From Pseudomonas hunanensis (GTDB taxonomy: Bacteria; Pseudomonadota; Gammaproteobacteria; Pseudomonadales; Pseudomonadaceae), in contig NZ_QJRC01000098.1 of assembly GCF_013393325.1 (NCBI RefSeq), positions 1-64,000 of the forward strand: a stretch of 64,000 bases of DNA, given 5' to 3'. This document shows positions 53,101 to 61,548 of this stretch, piece after piece (the first letter of the stretch is position 1; every line of letters begins with the position of its first letter). The position numbers and the translations under genes are program-made. The notes under the pieces were generated by a model. It had not been told where the DNA came from and made no database searches. It saw only the letters and a program-made list of their open reading frames with translations.

Positions 53101-54249
53101 ATGACCACCGAATTCTTCTGGCGCCTGCCCTTGGGCACCGACGGCCCGCAGTTGTCCACCGACCGCCACAACCGCGGCAACCCCCGGCACCGCGCCGGCA
53201 ACATCGCCCCCGGTCGCCTGCCCGATGGCCAGGCCGACGGCTTTACCTACATCGACTACATCGCCCAGGTGGCCAAGGCCGCCGAGCTGGCCGGCTTCGA
53301 GGGTGCGCTGCTGCCCACCGGCCCGGAGCCGTGGATTGCCGCCGCCGCGCTGGCCCGCGAAACCCGCCGTATCCGCTTTTTGATCGCCTTTCAGGCCACC
53401 TGGACCCTGCCCGCCTATGCCGCCCAGCAGGCGGCCATTCTGCAAAACCTCAGCGGAGGGCGGCTGGACTGGAACATCATCACCGGTGGCAACCCGGCCA
53501 GCCAACGCGCCAATGGCGACTTCCTCGAACACGACCTGCGCTACAAGCGCACGGGCGAATTTCTCGACGTGATCCAAGGCCTGTGGACGCAAGACTCGTT
53601 CTCCTACGATGGCGACATCTACCGCCTGGAAAACGGCAGCCTGCCGCCAGGCCTGCAACACGAACGCAAACCAGGCGTGTACTTCTCCGGCTTTTCCGAT
53701 GCCGCGTTGAACGTGGCCGCGCGCCATGCCGACGTGTACCTGAACTGGGCTGAACCGATCGACAAGCTCAAGCCGCATATCGATCGGGTACGCGAGCTGG
53801 CCGACAAACAGGGTCGCACGGTGCGCTTCGGCCTGCGCGTCGACCTGTTCGCCCGCGAAACCGAAGAGCAGGCCTGGCGCGAGCTGCGCCAGCAGTTCGA
53901 GCGCCTGGAAGGCAAGGCCAGCAGCACGGCGAAAAACTTCATCACCGGCTCCGACTCGGTCGGCGGCGCGCGCCAGGCCGCGTATCACCAGGGCTTGCAG
54001 GGCTTCGACGAACTAATCCTGGCACGCAACCTGTGGGCCGGCTTCGCCAAGGCCAAGCCTGGCCCAACCGTGGGCCTGGTGGGCAGCCACCAGAACATCG
54101 CCGAGCGCCTGGCCGAATACCGCGATGCCGGTTTCAGCACCTTCATCCTCGCCGCCAACCCGCACCTGGAAGAAGCCCTGCGCATCGGCCAGGAAGTGCT
54201 GCCGCTGGTGCAACAGGCCACCCCTACCCTTTTGCAGGCCAGCGCCTGA
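53101..54249 (+). CDS. SsuD-like FMNH2-dependent monooxygenase
   Basis: A 382-residue luciferase-fold enzyme related to that at 32432-33631 (FTYIDYIAQVAKAAELAGFE, RFLIAFQATWTLPAYAAQQA, GRLDWNIITGG, PHLEEALRIGQEVLP). Only the initiator Met and no Cys occur in 382 residues. It follows GGAG by a few bases, and is the first gene of an operon with two DszB-type genes, so its product is expected to be a sulfinate. Confidence 0.9.
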   Translation: MTTEFFWRLPLGTDGPQLSTDRHNRGNPRHRAGNIAPGRLPDGQADGFTYIDYIAQVAKAAELAGFEGALLPTGPEPWIAAAALARETRRIRFLIAFQATWTLPAYAAQQAAILQNLSGGRLDWNIITGGNPASQRANGDFLEHDLRYKRTGEFLDVIQGLWTQDSFSYDGDIYRLENGSLPPGLQHERKPGVYFSGFSDAALNVAARHADVYLNWAEPIDKLKPHIDRVRELADKQGRTVRFGLRVDLFARETEEQAWRELRQQFERLEGKASSTAKNFITGSDSVGGARQAAYHQGLQGFDELILARNLWAGFAKAKPGPTVGLVGSHQNIAERLAEYRDAGFSTFILAANPHLEEALRIGQEVLPLVQQATPTLLQASA

Positions 54250-54268
54250 CCCCGACCGGAGCCCGAAC

Positions 54269-55333
54269 ATGAGCCAACCCCTCGATACCTTGTGGTACAC
54301 CCGTTGTCCGGTGCCCACGGGCCTTGGCATTGCCGTGCAGCAAGGCTGGCTGCAGGAGGACCTGGCCAGCCTTGGCACCCAGGTGCAGTCGCTGCGCGAA
54401 GCCGAGCAGCAGGCCGTGCGTGAATCGCACTTTGACCACAGCCTGCTGAACTCGGTACGTCATGGCGGCAGCATCCCGGCCATCTGGGCCCGCGCCCAGG
54501 GCCGCGATACCCGCGTGATCGGCCTGTCGTGGGCCGATGAGGCGCAGTTGATCCTGACCCGACCAGACAGCGGCATCCACACCGTCAAAGACCTCAAGGG
54601 CAGGCGCTTCGGCCTGCCCGACTGGGCTGCGGCGCAAATCGACTTCACCCGTGCCCAGGTCCTGCGCGGCCTGGAAAACGCCTTGAAACTCGAAGGGCTG
54701 CAAGTGGGCGATGTAGCGTTGGTCAACTACCGCTACGACGGCACCTTCAGCGACCGACCAGTGCGCAACGTGGCCGGCACTCCGGTATCCAGCACCCAGA
54801 GCGAAGGCCGTAACCTGGAACTGGCCGGCCTGCTGCGCGGCGAGGTGGACGCGATCTTCCTCAAAGGTGCCAGCGCCGTGCAACTGGCCCACGCCTTTGC
54901 CCTGCGCACGGTGATCGACACCGGCAGCCACCCCGACCCGCTGATCCGCAGCAACAATGGCACACCGCGCACCCTGGCGGTGGACAGCCACCTGCTGGCG
55001 CAGCACCCGCAGGTGGTGCACACGCTTCTTGGCTCGGTGCTGCGCGCCGAGCGCTGGGCCCATCAGCACCCGGATGAAACCCGCCGCTACCTGGCGCGGG
55101 AAACCAACAGCAGCGAGTACTGGGTGCAAGTGGCCTACGGCACTGACGCCCACCTGCGCCTGAGCACCCGCCTGGACGATCAGGCCATTACCGCCTTGCA
55201 GGACTTTGTCGAGTTCCTCGAACGCTGGCGCTTCATCCCGGCGCGCTTCGAGGTGCGCGACTGGATCGCCCAGCAACCACTGGACCAGCTGCTGGCCCCC
55301 ACCTCCATGGAAAGGAAACCCGTTACCCCATGA
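54269..55333 (+). CDS. DszB-type sulfinate desulfinase, Cys form
   Basis: A 354-residue cytoplasmic protein (no signal peptide) with YTRCPVPTGLG at the N-terminus. Cys13, His54 (ESHFDH) and Arg64 (SVRHGGSIP) correspond to Cys27, His60 and Arg70 of DszB. The only Cys in the protein is the predicted nucleophile, and it has 2 Met. It is predicted to release sulfite from a sulfinate made by the upstream monooxygenase. The GTCPVP-type fold is that of periplasmic binding proteins, so automated annotation may call it a transporter component. Confidence 0.82.
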   Translation: MSQPLDTLWYTRCPVPTGLGIAVQQGWLQEDLASLGTQVQSLREAEQQAVRESHFDHSLLNSVRHGGSIPAIWARAQGRDTRVIGLSWADEAQLILTRPDSGIHTVKDLKGRRFGLPDWAAAQIDFTRAQVLRGLENALKLEGLQVGDVALVNYRYDGTFSDRPVRNVAGTPVSSTQSEGRNLELAGLLRGEVDAIFLKGASAVQLAHAFALRTVIDTGSHPDPLIRSNNGTPRTLAVDSHLLAQHPQVVHTLLGSVLRAERWAHQHPDETRRYLARETNSSEYWVQVAYGTDAHLRLSTRLDDQAITALQDFVEFLERWRFIPARFEVRDWIAQQPLDQLLAPTSMERKPVTP

Positions 55334-56388
55334 CCAAGCCCCTGGAAACCCTCTGGTACACCCACAGCCCGGTGCCCACCGGCCTCGGCATTGCCGTGCA
55401 GTCGGGGCGCCTGGCTGAGGCCTTTGCGCCGTTCGGCACCAACATCCAGTCGCTGCGCGAATCCAGCGAACGCGAGGTGCGCGAGGCCCATTACGACCAC
55501 CACCTGCAGAACTCGGTGCGCCACGGCGGCAACATCCCGGCGATCTGGGCCTATGCCAGCGGCGTCGATACCCGCGTGCTGGGGCTGTCGTGGAGTGATG
55601 AGGTGCAGCTGATCCTCACCACCGAAGAAAGCGGCGTACGCAGCATCCGCGACCTGAAAAACCGTCGCTTCGGCATACCCAAGTGGGCCAACGTGCAGAT
55701 CGATTTCACCCGTGCCCAGGCCCTGCGCGGGCTGGAAAACGCCCTGAAGCTCGAAGGCCTGGCCGTGGCCGATGTCGAATTGGTCGACTACCCCTACGGT
55801 GGCACCTACAGCGACGACGCCAAGCAGCACCTGTATGGCGCCGAAGTGAGCCTTGACACCAGCCGCTTCAGCCGCCGCAACAACGAGCTGATCGGCCTGC
55901 TACGGGGCGATATCGACGCCATCTTCCTCAAGGGCGCGCATGCCGTGCACCTGGCCCATGAGTTTGGGCTGCGCGTGGTGGTGGATACCGGCAGCCACCC
56001 CGACCCGCTGATCCGCAGCAACAACGGCACCCCGCGTACACTGACCGTGGACCGGCACTTGCTGGAGAACCACTTCGATGCCAGCCGCACGCTGGTCGAC
56101 ACGGTGCTGCGCACCGAGCAATGGGCCTGGGCCAACCCGGAGGAGACCCGGCGCTTTCTGGCGCGTGAGCTGAACACCAGCGAGTACTGGGTGGCGGCGG
56201 CCTATGGCGACGATGCGCATCGGCGCTTGCGCACAACGCTGGACAGCCGCTCGATCGGGGCGTTGCAGGACTTTACCGAGTTTCTGTTCAGGTGGGGGTT
56301 CATACCCCGGCGCTTCGATGTGCGGGAGTGGATTGATTTTCGCGTGCTGGAGAGTGTGATCGGTTCGACGTCGCGGTTGGCAGTTTGA
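55330..56388 (+). CDS. DszB-like paralogue with Ser in place of the catalytic Cys
   Basis: A 352-residue protein translationally coupled to the preceding gene (4-base overlap) and strongly similar to it. The N-terminal motif is YTHSPVPTGLG, so residue 13 is Ser, while His54 (EAHYDH) and Arg64 (SVRHGGNIP) are kept. The initiator is the only Met and there is no Cys at all. In DszB, a Cys-to-Ser change at this position abolishes activity but permits ligand binding, so this may be a regulatory or carrier partner, or act on a different chemistry. A heterodimer with the Cys form is possible. Confidence 0.78.
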   Translation: MTKPLETLWYTHSPVPTGLGIAVQSGRLAEAFAPFGTNIQSLRESSEREVREAHYDHHLQNSVRHGGNIPAIWAYASGVDTRVLGLSWSDEVQLILTTEESGVRSIRDLKNRRFGIPKWANVQIDFTRAQALRGLENALKLEGLAVADVELVDYPYGGTYSDDAKQHLYGAEVSLDTSRFSRRNNELIGLLRGDIDAIFLKGAHAVHLAHEFGLRVVVDTGSHPDPLIRSNNGTPRTLTVDRHLLENHFDASRTLVDTVLRTEQWAWANPEETRRFLARELNTSEYWVAAAYGDDAHRRLRTTLDSRSIGALQDFTEFLFRWGFIPRRFDVREWIDFRVLESVIGSTSRLAV

Positions 56389-56433
56389 GATTTTGGGGCC
56401 GCTAAGCGGCCCCGACAATCTGAGCCCCACCAC

Positions 56434-56482
56434 TGCTGCCCCAGCAGCACTCGCCCAGCACCCCACTGCTGCCCAATCTGCA
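56434..56482. promoter_or_regulatory. SfnR-type sites before the TonB receptor gene
   Basis: TGCTGCCCCAGCA (56434-56446, extended to TGCTGCCCCAGCAGCA) and a half-matching TGCTGCCCAATCTGCA (56467-56482). The first is identical, on the opposite strand, to the site at 47729-47741. They are 55-91 bases before the GG of the sigma-54 promoter. Confidence 0.65.
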
Positions 56483-56516
56483 ACACAGCCCAATAATTCA
56501 AAACAAAATCTTTATT

Positions 56517-56529
56517 TTTCAATAACTTA
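56517..56529. promoter_or_regulatory. IHF-like site between enhancer and sigma-54 promoter
   Basis: TTTCAATAACTTA fits the IHF consensus WATCAANNNNTTR with one mismatch and lies in a markedly AT-rich stretch (about 56490-56530). IHF-assisted looping is usual for sigma-54 promoters. Confidence 0.4.
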
Positions 56530-56535
56530 ACAACA

Positions 56536-56551
56536 TGGCACAGTCCCTGCT
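56536..56551 (+). promoter_or_regulatory. Sigma-54 promoter of the TonB receptor gene
   Basis: TGGCACAGTCCCTGCT has GG (56537-56538) and GC (56549-56550) ten bases apart. It lies 42 bases before the receptor ATG. Sigma-54 control of a TonB receptor is unusual. Confidence 0.75.
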
Positions 56552-56593
56552 CTAGCTCTCCCCAACAACGCTTTACATACGGGGAGATTCACC

Positions 56594-58837
56594 ATGCACC
56601 AACGTCATCCACTGGCCCGCCAGATCAGCCTCGCGCTGCTGTTGGCCGGCACCGGCAGCCAAGCTATCGCCGCCGACGAAAACAATAAAAACGAACCAGC
56701 CCTGGAAACTGTCACCGTCACCGCCCAGCATCGCGAACAGACCTTGCAGGAAGTCCCGGTCGCCGTATCGGCCATCAAAGGCACCAGCATCACTGCCGAC
56801 GGTGTGCGCTCGATGGGCGACATCACCACCTTCGTGCCCAACGCCTCGGCCAAGAACCCCGACGGCGACGGCCGCCCGCGCTGGTACATCCGTGGCCTGG
56901 GCACCGGCGACACCGGTGCGGCAACGGTCTACCCAGTGGGCATCTACGCCGATGACGTGTACCTCAACGCCCCCATCGCCGGTGGCGGGCCGTTGTTCGA
57001 CCTGGAACGCATCGAGATCCTGCGTGGGCCGCAAGGCACCCTGTATGGCAAGAACACCACTGCCGGTGCAGTGAACGTGATCTCGAAAAAGCCGACGTTC
57101 GACACCGATGGCTATGGCACGGTCGGCTTTGGCAGCAAGAGCGAGCGCATCGTCACCGGTGCCATTGGTGGTGCGCTGGTGGATGAAAAACTGGCCGGGC
57201 GAGTAGCGCTGTATTCCGAAGAACGCGACGGTTTCCAGAACAACGACTTCGACGGCAACACTTATGGCGACGTGAACAAAAAGGCCATCCGCCTGCAGTT
57301 CCTGGCCCAGCTCAACCCCGACCTGGACGCCCTGCTCAAGCTGCACAGCCGCCAGTTCAAAGGCGACGGCAGCAATGGTTCGCTGCCGGTGGGCCGCTAC
57401 TACAACGTCGGTTACGAACGCCCGCAGGGTCGCGACATTTCGCTGAACGTCAACGAAGACTACCGCCTGGACCACGACGGCGCCTCGCTGACCTTCAACT
57501 GGTACCTGGGCGACTACACGCTGACCTCGATCAGCGCCTACGACTACATCCGCAACCGCTCCACCAGCGATGCCGACTACACCCCCTACGAGGTCAACGG
57601 CGCGGCCATCACCGACAACAGCTACCGCCAGTGGTCGCAGGAGCTGCGCCTGGCCTCGCCGGAAGACCGCCCACTGCACTGGTTGGTGGGCGCCCACTAC
57701 TTCCATGAAGACCTGGACAGTTCTGCCCAGCGCATCGTCACCCCCGGCCCCACGCCCAACGGTACCGGCTCGAACCAGGTGGGCACTACCGCGTTCCGCG
57801 ACCTGGGCTACGATCACCGCACCGACAGCTACGCGCTGTTCGGCAACTTGACCTATGACTTCACCGATGACTTCAGCGTGACCGGCGGCCTGCGCTGGAC
57901 CCAGGAGAAAAAGGACATCGACCTGGACCTGGTGCAGTTGACCCGCGCCACGGCCAACGGCCCGCTGATTCCACTGGGCGGCGTAGGCACCAACGGCAAC
58001 CGTCAGGAAGACAAGACCTGGGAAGCCTGGACCTACGACCTGACCCCCGAGTACCGCATCAACGACAACCTGCGGGTGTTCTTCCGCTACGCCCACGGCT
58101 TCCGTTCGGGTGGCTTCAACACCGGGCTGTCGACCAGCCTGGCGCAATTGACCACGGTCGACCCGGAAGAACTGGATGCCTACGAACTGGGGCTGAAGTC
58201 GGAGTGGTTCGACCGTCGCCTGACCGTCAACGCCAACCTCTTCTACTACGACTACTCCGACATCCAGGTGAACCTGCTGACAGTGAACAGCGGCGTACTC
58301 ACCACCGCATTGACCAACGGCGCCAAAGGCAAGGTCAAGGGCGCGGAGCTGGAGGTCGAGGGCCAGCCGACCGAGCGCCTGCACCTGCGCGCGGCGGTTT
58401 CGTTCCTGGACACCGAGTACACCGATTTCAAGAACACCAACCCCACCACCGGCGCGGTAACCGGCGACTACAGCGGCAACAGCTTCGTGCGCTCGCCACG
58501 CAACGTGGTGTCGCTGGGTGCCGACTACACCATCCCGCTGGAGGTCGGCGGCAAGCTGGTGGCCGGTGGCGACGTGAGTTTCCGCGACAAAGAGTATTTC
58601 CTGGCCGACCGCCAGAGCAGCGCCGACGAAACCCTCAGCCAGCCCCACTACACCCTGGCCAACGCGCGGCTGAGCTGGTTCAGCCATGACGACAAGCTGA
58701 GCGTGACGGGCTTCGTCAACAACCTCACCGACCGCCGCTACCAGGTGCATGGCCGGCCCAACGGCACTGCCGGGCAGTACGTGATCACCTACGGCGACCC
58801 ACGCACCGTCGGGCTCAGCGTTACCAGCCGCTTCTGA
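56594..58837 (+). CDS. TonB-dependent receptor for a sulfur compound (predicted)
   Basis: A 747-residue receptor. Signal peptide (LARQISLALLLAGTGSQAIA), then a plug (LQEVPVAVSAIKGTSITADG; LRGPQGTLYGKNTTAGAVN) of the vitamin/complex-substrate type, not the siderophore type, and a barrel ending TSRF. No STN domain. It has 2 Met and no Cys in 747 residues. Sulfur-starvation-induced TonB receptors such as SftP are known in P. putida for sulfate esters, which this could resemble. Confidence 0.85.
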   Translation: MHQRHPLARQISLALLLAGTGSQAIAADENNKNEPALETVTVTAQHREQTLQEVPVAVSAIKGTSITADGVRSMGDITTFVPNASAKNPDGDGRPRWYIRGLGTGDTGAATVYPVGIYADDVYLNAPIAGGGPLFDLERIEILRGPQGTLYGKNTTAGAVNVISKKPTFDTDGYGTVGFGSKSERIVTGAIGGALVDEKLAGRVALYSEERDGFQNNDFDGNTYGDVNKKAIRLQFLAQLNPDLDALLKLHSRQFKGDGSNGSLPVGRYYNVGYERPQGRDISLNVNEDYRLDHDGASLTFNWYLGDYTLTSISAYDYIRNRSTSDADYTPYEVNGAAITDNSYRQWSQELRLASPEDRPLHWLVGAHYFHEDLDSSAQRIVTPGPTPNGTGSNQVGTTAFRDLGYDHRTDSYALFGNLTYDFTDDFSVTGGLRWTQEKKDIDLDLVQLTRATANGPLIPLGGVGTNGNRQEDKTWEAWTYDLTPEYRINDNLRVFFRYAHGFRSGGFNTGLSTSLAQLTTVDPEELDAYELGLKSEWFDRRLTVNANLFYYDYSDIQVNLLTVNSGVLTTALTNGAKGKVKGAELEVEGQPTERLHLRAAVSFLDTEYTDFKNTNPTTGAVTGDYSGNSFVRSPRNVVSLGADYTIPLEVGGKLVAGGDVSFRDKEYFLADRQSSADETLSQPHYTLANARLSWFSHDDKLSVTGFVNNLTDRRYQVHGRPNGTAGQYVITYGDPRTVGLSVTSRF

Positions 58838-58880
58838 TTGAAAACCATTGGGCTGCTGCCACAAGGAGCCCGCGCTCCCT

Positions 58881-58924
58881 CTGTAGGAGCGGCCTCGCGT
58901 CGCGATGGGCTGCGCAGCAGCCCC
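58881..58924. repeat. Single REP unit between the two TonB receptor genes
   Basis: CTGTAGGAGCGGCCTCGCGT followed by GGGCTGCGCAGCAGCCCC. It is a variant of the REP type elsewhere in the window, in the 117-base gap. Confidence 0.6.
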
Positions 58925-58954
58925 AAGGCATCACGCCGTATAGAAGGATTACCC

Positions 58955-61402
58955 ATGCCCCACCACACCCCCCTGGCCAGCGCCATCGCCCTGGCCATCG
59001 CCGGCCTCGCCATGCCCGCATTCGCCGCCGAACCCAACGACCGCCTCGACACCGTGGTCGTGGTCGGCACCCATCGCAGCGACGTCACCGCCCTGCAAAG
59101 CGCCGCGCCAGTCGATGTGCTGAGCGGTGAAAAACTTCAGGAAACCGGCGCCAGCGACCTGTCCGCAGCGCTTACCGCGCTGTCACCCTCGTTCAGTTTC
59201 CCGCAGTCGCCCCAAGGCGCCTTTGCTGGTTCCATTGCCCAAGGCGCCTCGCTGCGCGGCCTGGCCTCGGACCAGGTACTGGTACTGGTCAACGGCAAGC
59301 GCCGCCATACCAGCGCCAACGTCACCCGCCAGGGCCTGGTCAACGCCCGTGGTGCGGCAGCAGTGGACCTCAGCCTGATCCCGCTGTCGGCCATCGAACG
59401 GGTGGAAATCCTGCGCGACGGCGCCGCTGCGCAATACGGTTCGGACGCCATCGCCGGGGTGATCAACATCGTGCTCAAGGAGCGCGACGAAGGCGGCAAC
59501 GCCGGCTACCGCTTCGGTGGCTACAAGAAAGGCGACGGTCTGCAGCGCAAACTCAGCGGCTGGAAGGGCTTTGCCCTGCCCAACGACGGTTTCCTGACCC
59601 TGGCATTCGACGCGGGCAGCCAGGACCCGGCCAGCGACACCCGCGACGACAACCGCCTGTTCTACCCAGGCTCCACCAGCATCGACACCCCGCGCGAGCA
59701 GAACAACCGCTACCGCAACTGGCGCTGGGGCTCGGGCAATGTCTCGGACCAGTACAACTTTACCGCCAACGCTGAAATGGGTTTGAGCGAAGGCTTGAGT
59801 GCCTATGGCTTCGCCACCTATGCGCACAAGAACACCGACGCCGAGAACTTCTTCGACCCGCCGACCACGTTGCGCAACAACTACGGCAGCGTAGCCCTGG
59901 CGCGCTACCCGGACGGCCGCCTGCCAGTCACCCGCTACGGCCTGGAAGACTTTGCCGTCACCGGCGGCCTGCGTTTTGAAAACGAAACCCTGGGCAACTT
60001 CGACCTGGCGCTGAACTACGGCGACAACCGCGTCGACTCCACCGACCACGACGCCATCAACCCCAGCTGGGGCACCGCCAGCCCGTCGACCATCTACACC
60101 GGCCGCCGCGAAGCCGACCAGACCAACCTGACCCTGGACTGGACCCGCGACTTCGCCAACGCCTGGCTGTTCAAGCCGCTGACCGTGTCCGCCGGGCTGG
60201 CCTGGCGCCAGGAAAACTACGACCTCAGCGAGGGCGACGCCGCCGGCTGGTCCAATGGGCCATTGTTCAACACGATCGACCCTGTCACCGGCCGGCGTAT
60301 CCCCGGCTACTACTCGGGCATCACCCAGGTCGATGCGGTGTCGCTGGACCGCCGGGTGATCGGCGCCTACTTCGATGTCGAAGCCCAGGTCACCGAGAAA
60401 TTCCAGGCCGGTGTGGCGGTGCGCAGCGAGCACTATTCGGACTTTGGCGACACCACCAACGGCAAGTTGTCGCTGCGCTACGACTTCACCCCGCAGATTG
60501 CCGCGCGGGCCAGCGCCAGCACCGGCTACCGCGCGCCTTCACTGGTGCAAAGCGGGCTGTCGTCGTTCAGCGTGCAGGTGGTGGAACAACCGCCGGGCAG
60601 CGGCAACTGGGTCGAGGTGCAGCAACGCACCCTGCGCGCCGACAGCCCCGAGGCCGCCTTGCTTGGCGGCAAGGCGCTGAAGCCGGAAGAGTCGACCAAC
60701 TTCTCCGTGGGCCTGGTCTGGCGGCCACTGCCAAACGCGTCGGTCACACTCGATGCCTACCGCATCGACATCGACAACCGCATTACCTTGTCCGACCAGT
60801 TGCCGGCTTCGGTGGTCGGCCCGATCTTCGCCGGTACGCCCTACGCAAACATCCAGAGCGCGGCGTTCTACAGCAACATCGCCGACACCCGCACCGATGG
60901 CTTCGAGCTGGCCGGCCACTACCAACTGGACCTGACCGGCTGGGGCCGGTTGGACTTAAACGGCGGCTACGCGCGCAACAATACCCGCATCACCGGCCTG
61001 GACGACGTGGGCGGCATCCCCGGCAACCAGATCATCGGCCGCAACACCCAGGGCCTGATCGAGGACGGTACGCCCAAGGACAAGCTGACCCTCAGCGCCA
61101 ACTGGCTGTATGACGGTTGGAGCGTCACCGTGGCCCAGCGCCGCTATGGCGAGTGGAAAAACCGCAACGCTGCCAACCCGACGCTGGACCAGACCTTCAG
61201 CCCGCAGTGGGTGACCGACCTTGACGTGTCATACCGTTTCGACCTGGGCCTGACCTTGTCGGCGGGTGCGATCAACCTGTTCGACAGCCACCCGGACAAG
61301 CTCAAGGGCGCACAGCTGTATGGCGTACCGAAATACTCCATCACCAGCCCGGAGGGGGCGCAGGGGGCGTTCTACTACACCAGTGTGAGTTACGATTTCT
61401 GA
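58955..61402 (+). CDS. TonB-dependent receptor for a sulfur compound (predicted)
   Basis: An 815-residue receptor. The ATG at 58955 has AAGGA upstream and opens a signal peptide (AIALAIAGLAMPAFAAEP). The plug (LSAALTALSPSFSFPQSP, LRGLASDQVLVLVNGKRRHT, VEILRDGAAAQYGSDAIAGV) and barrel end in SYDF. The pattern is of the cobalamin/saccharide-type subgroup. It has 3 Met, one in the predicted mature protein, and no Cys. It follows another receptor and is followed by a terminator hairpin. Confidence 0.85.
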   Translation: MPHHTPLASAIALAIAGLAMPAFAAEPNDRLDTVVVVGTHRSDVTALQSAAPVDVLSGEKLQETGASDLSAALTALSPSFSFPQSPQGAFAGSIAQGASLRGLASDQVLVLVNGKRRHTSANVTRQGLVNARGAAAVDLSLIPLSAIERVEILRDGAAAQYGSDAIAGVINIVLKERDEGGNAGYRFGGYKKGDGLQRKLSGWKGFALPNDGFLTLAFDAGSQDPASDTRDDNRLFYPGSTSIDTPREQNNRYRNWRWGSGNVSDQYNFTANAEMGLSEGLSAYGFATYAHKNTDAENFFDPPTTLRNNYGSVALARYPDGRLPVTRYGLEDFAVTGGLRFENETLGNFDLALNYGDNRVDSTDHDAINPSWGTASPSTIYTGRREADQTNLTLDWTRDFANAWLFKPLTVSAGLAWRQENYDLSEGDAAGWSNGPLFNTIDPVTGRRIPGYYSGITQVDAVSLDRRVIGAYFDVEAQVTEKFQAGVAVRSEHYSDFGDTTNGKLSLRYDFTPQIAARASASTGYRAPSLVQSGLSSFSVQVVEQPPGSGNWVEVQQRTLRADSPEAALLGGKALKPEESTNFSVGLVWRPLPNASVTLDAYRIDIDNRITLSDQLPASVVGPIFAGTPYANIQSAAFYSNIADTRTDGFELAGHYQLDLTGWGRLDLNGGYARNNTRITGLDDVGGIPGNQIIGRNTQGLIEDGTPKDKLTLSANWLYDGWSVTVAQRRYGEWKNRNAANPTLDQTFSPQWVTDLDVSYRFDLGLTLSAGAINLFDSHPDKLKGAQLYGVPKYSITSPEGAQGAFYYTSVSYDF

Positions 61403-61414
61403 TCTGATACCGCG

Positions 61415-61450
61415 CTGGCTTCTTCGCCGGCAAGCCCGCGAAGAAGCCAG
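61415..61450. terminator. Hairpin after the second receptor gene
   Basis: CTGGCTTCTTCGC and GCGAAGAAGCCAG form a perfect 13-base stem with a ten-base loop, 12 bases past the stop. There is no T-run, so it may be a REP-like end rather than a classical intrinsic terminator. Confidence 0.5.
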
Positions 61451-61470
61451 CACCGATACTGCTGAATGAC

Positions 61471-61505
61471 TGCTGCTCAAGCAGCATATCGCTGCTGCTC
61501 AAGCA
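61471..61505. promoter_or_regulatory. SfnR-type site pair before the sulfonate-type ABC genes
   Basis: TGCTGCTCAAGCA occurs twice (61471-61483 and 61493-61505), 22 bases apart or about two helical turns; the first extends to TGCTGCTCAAGCAGCA. They are 45-67 bases before the GG of the sigma-54 promoter. Confidence 0.65.
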
Positions 61506-61548
61506 CCACACTCGACCTTCAGCCTCGCAATCCGGGGCTTTCTCCGCC

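Noticed and set aside
56573-58864. Very long open frame on the minus strand opposite the TonB receptor gene (and similar ones at 13995-15758, 51055-53079, 9723-11351, 2312-4165).
   Set aside because: These are antisense shadows typical of GC-rich genes. They lack ribosome sites, recognisable domains or natural starts, and the opposite strand encodes clear protein families.
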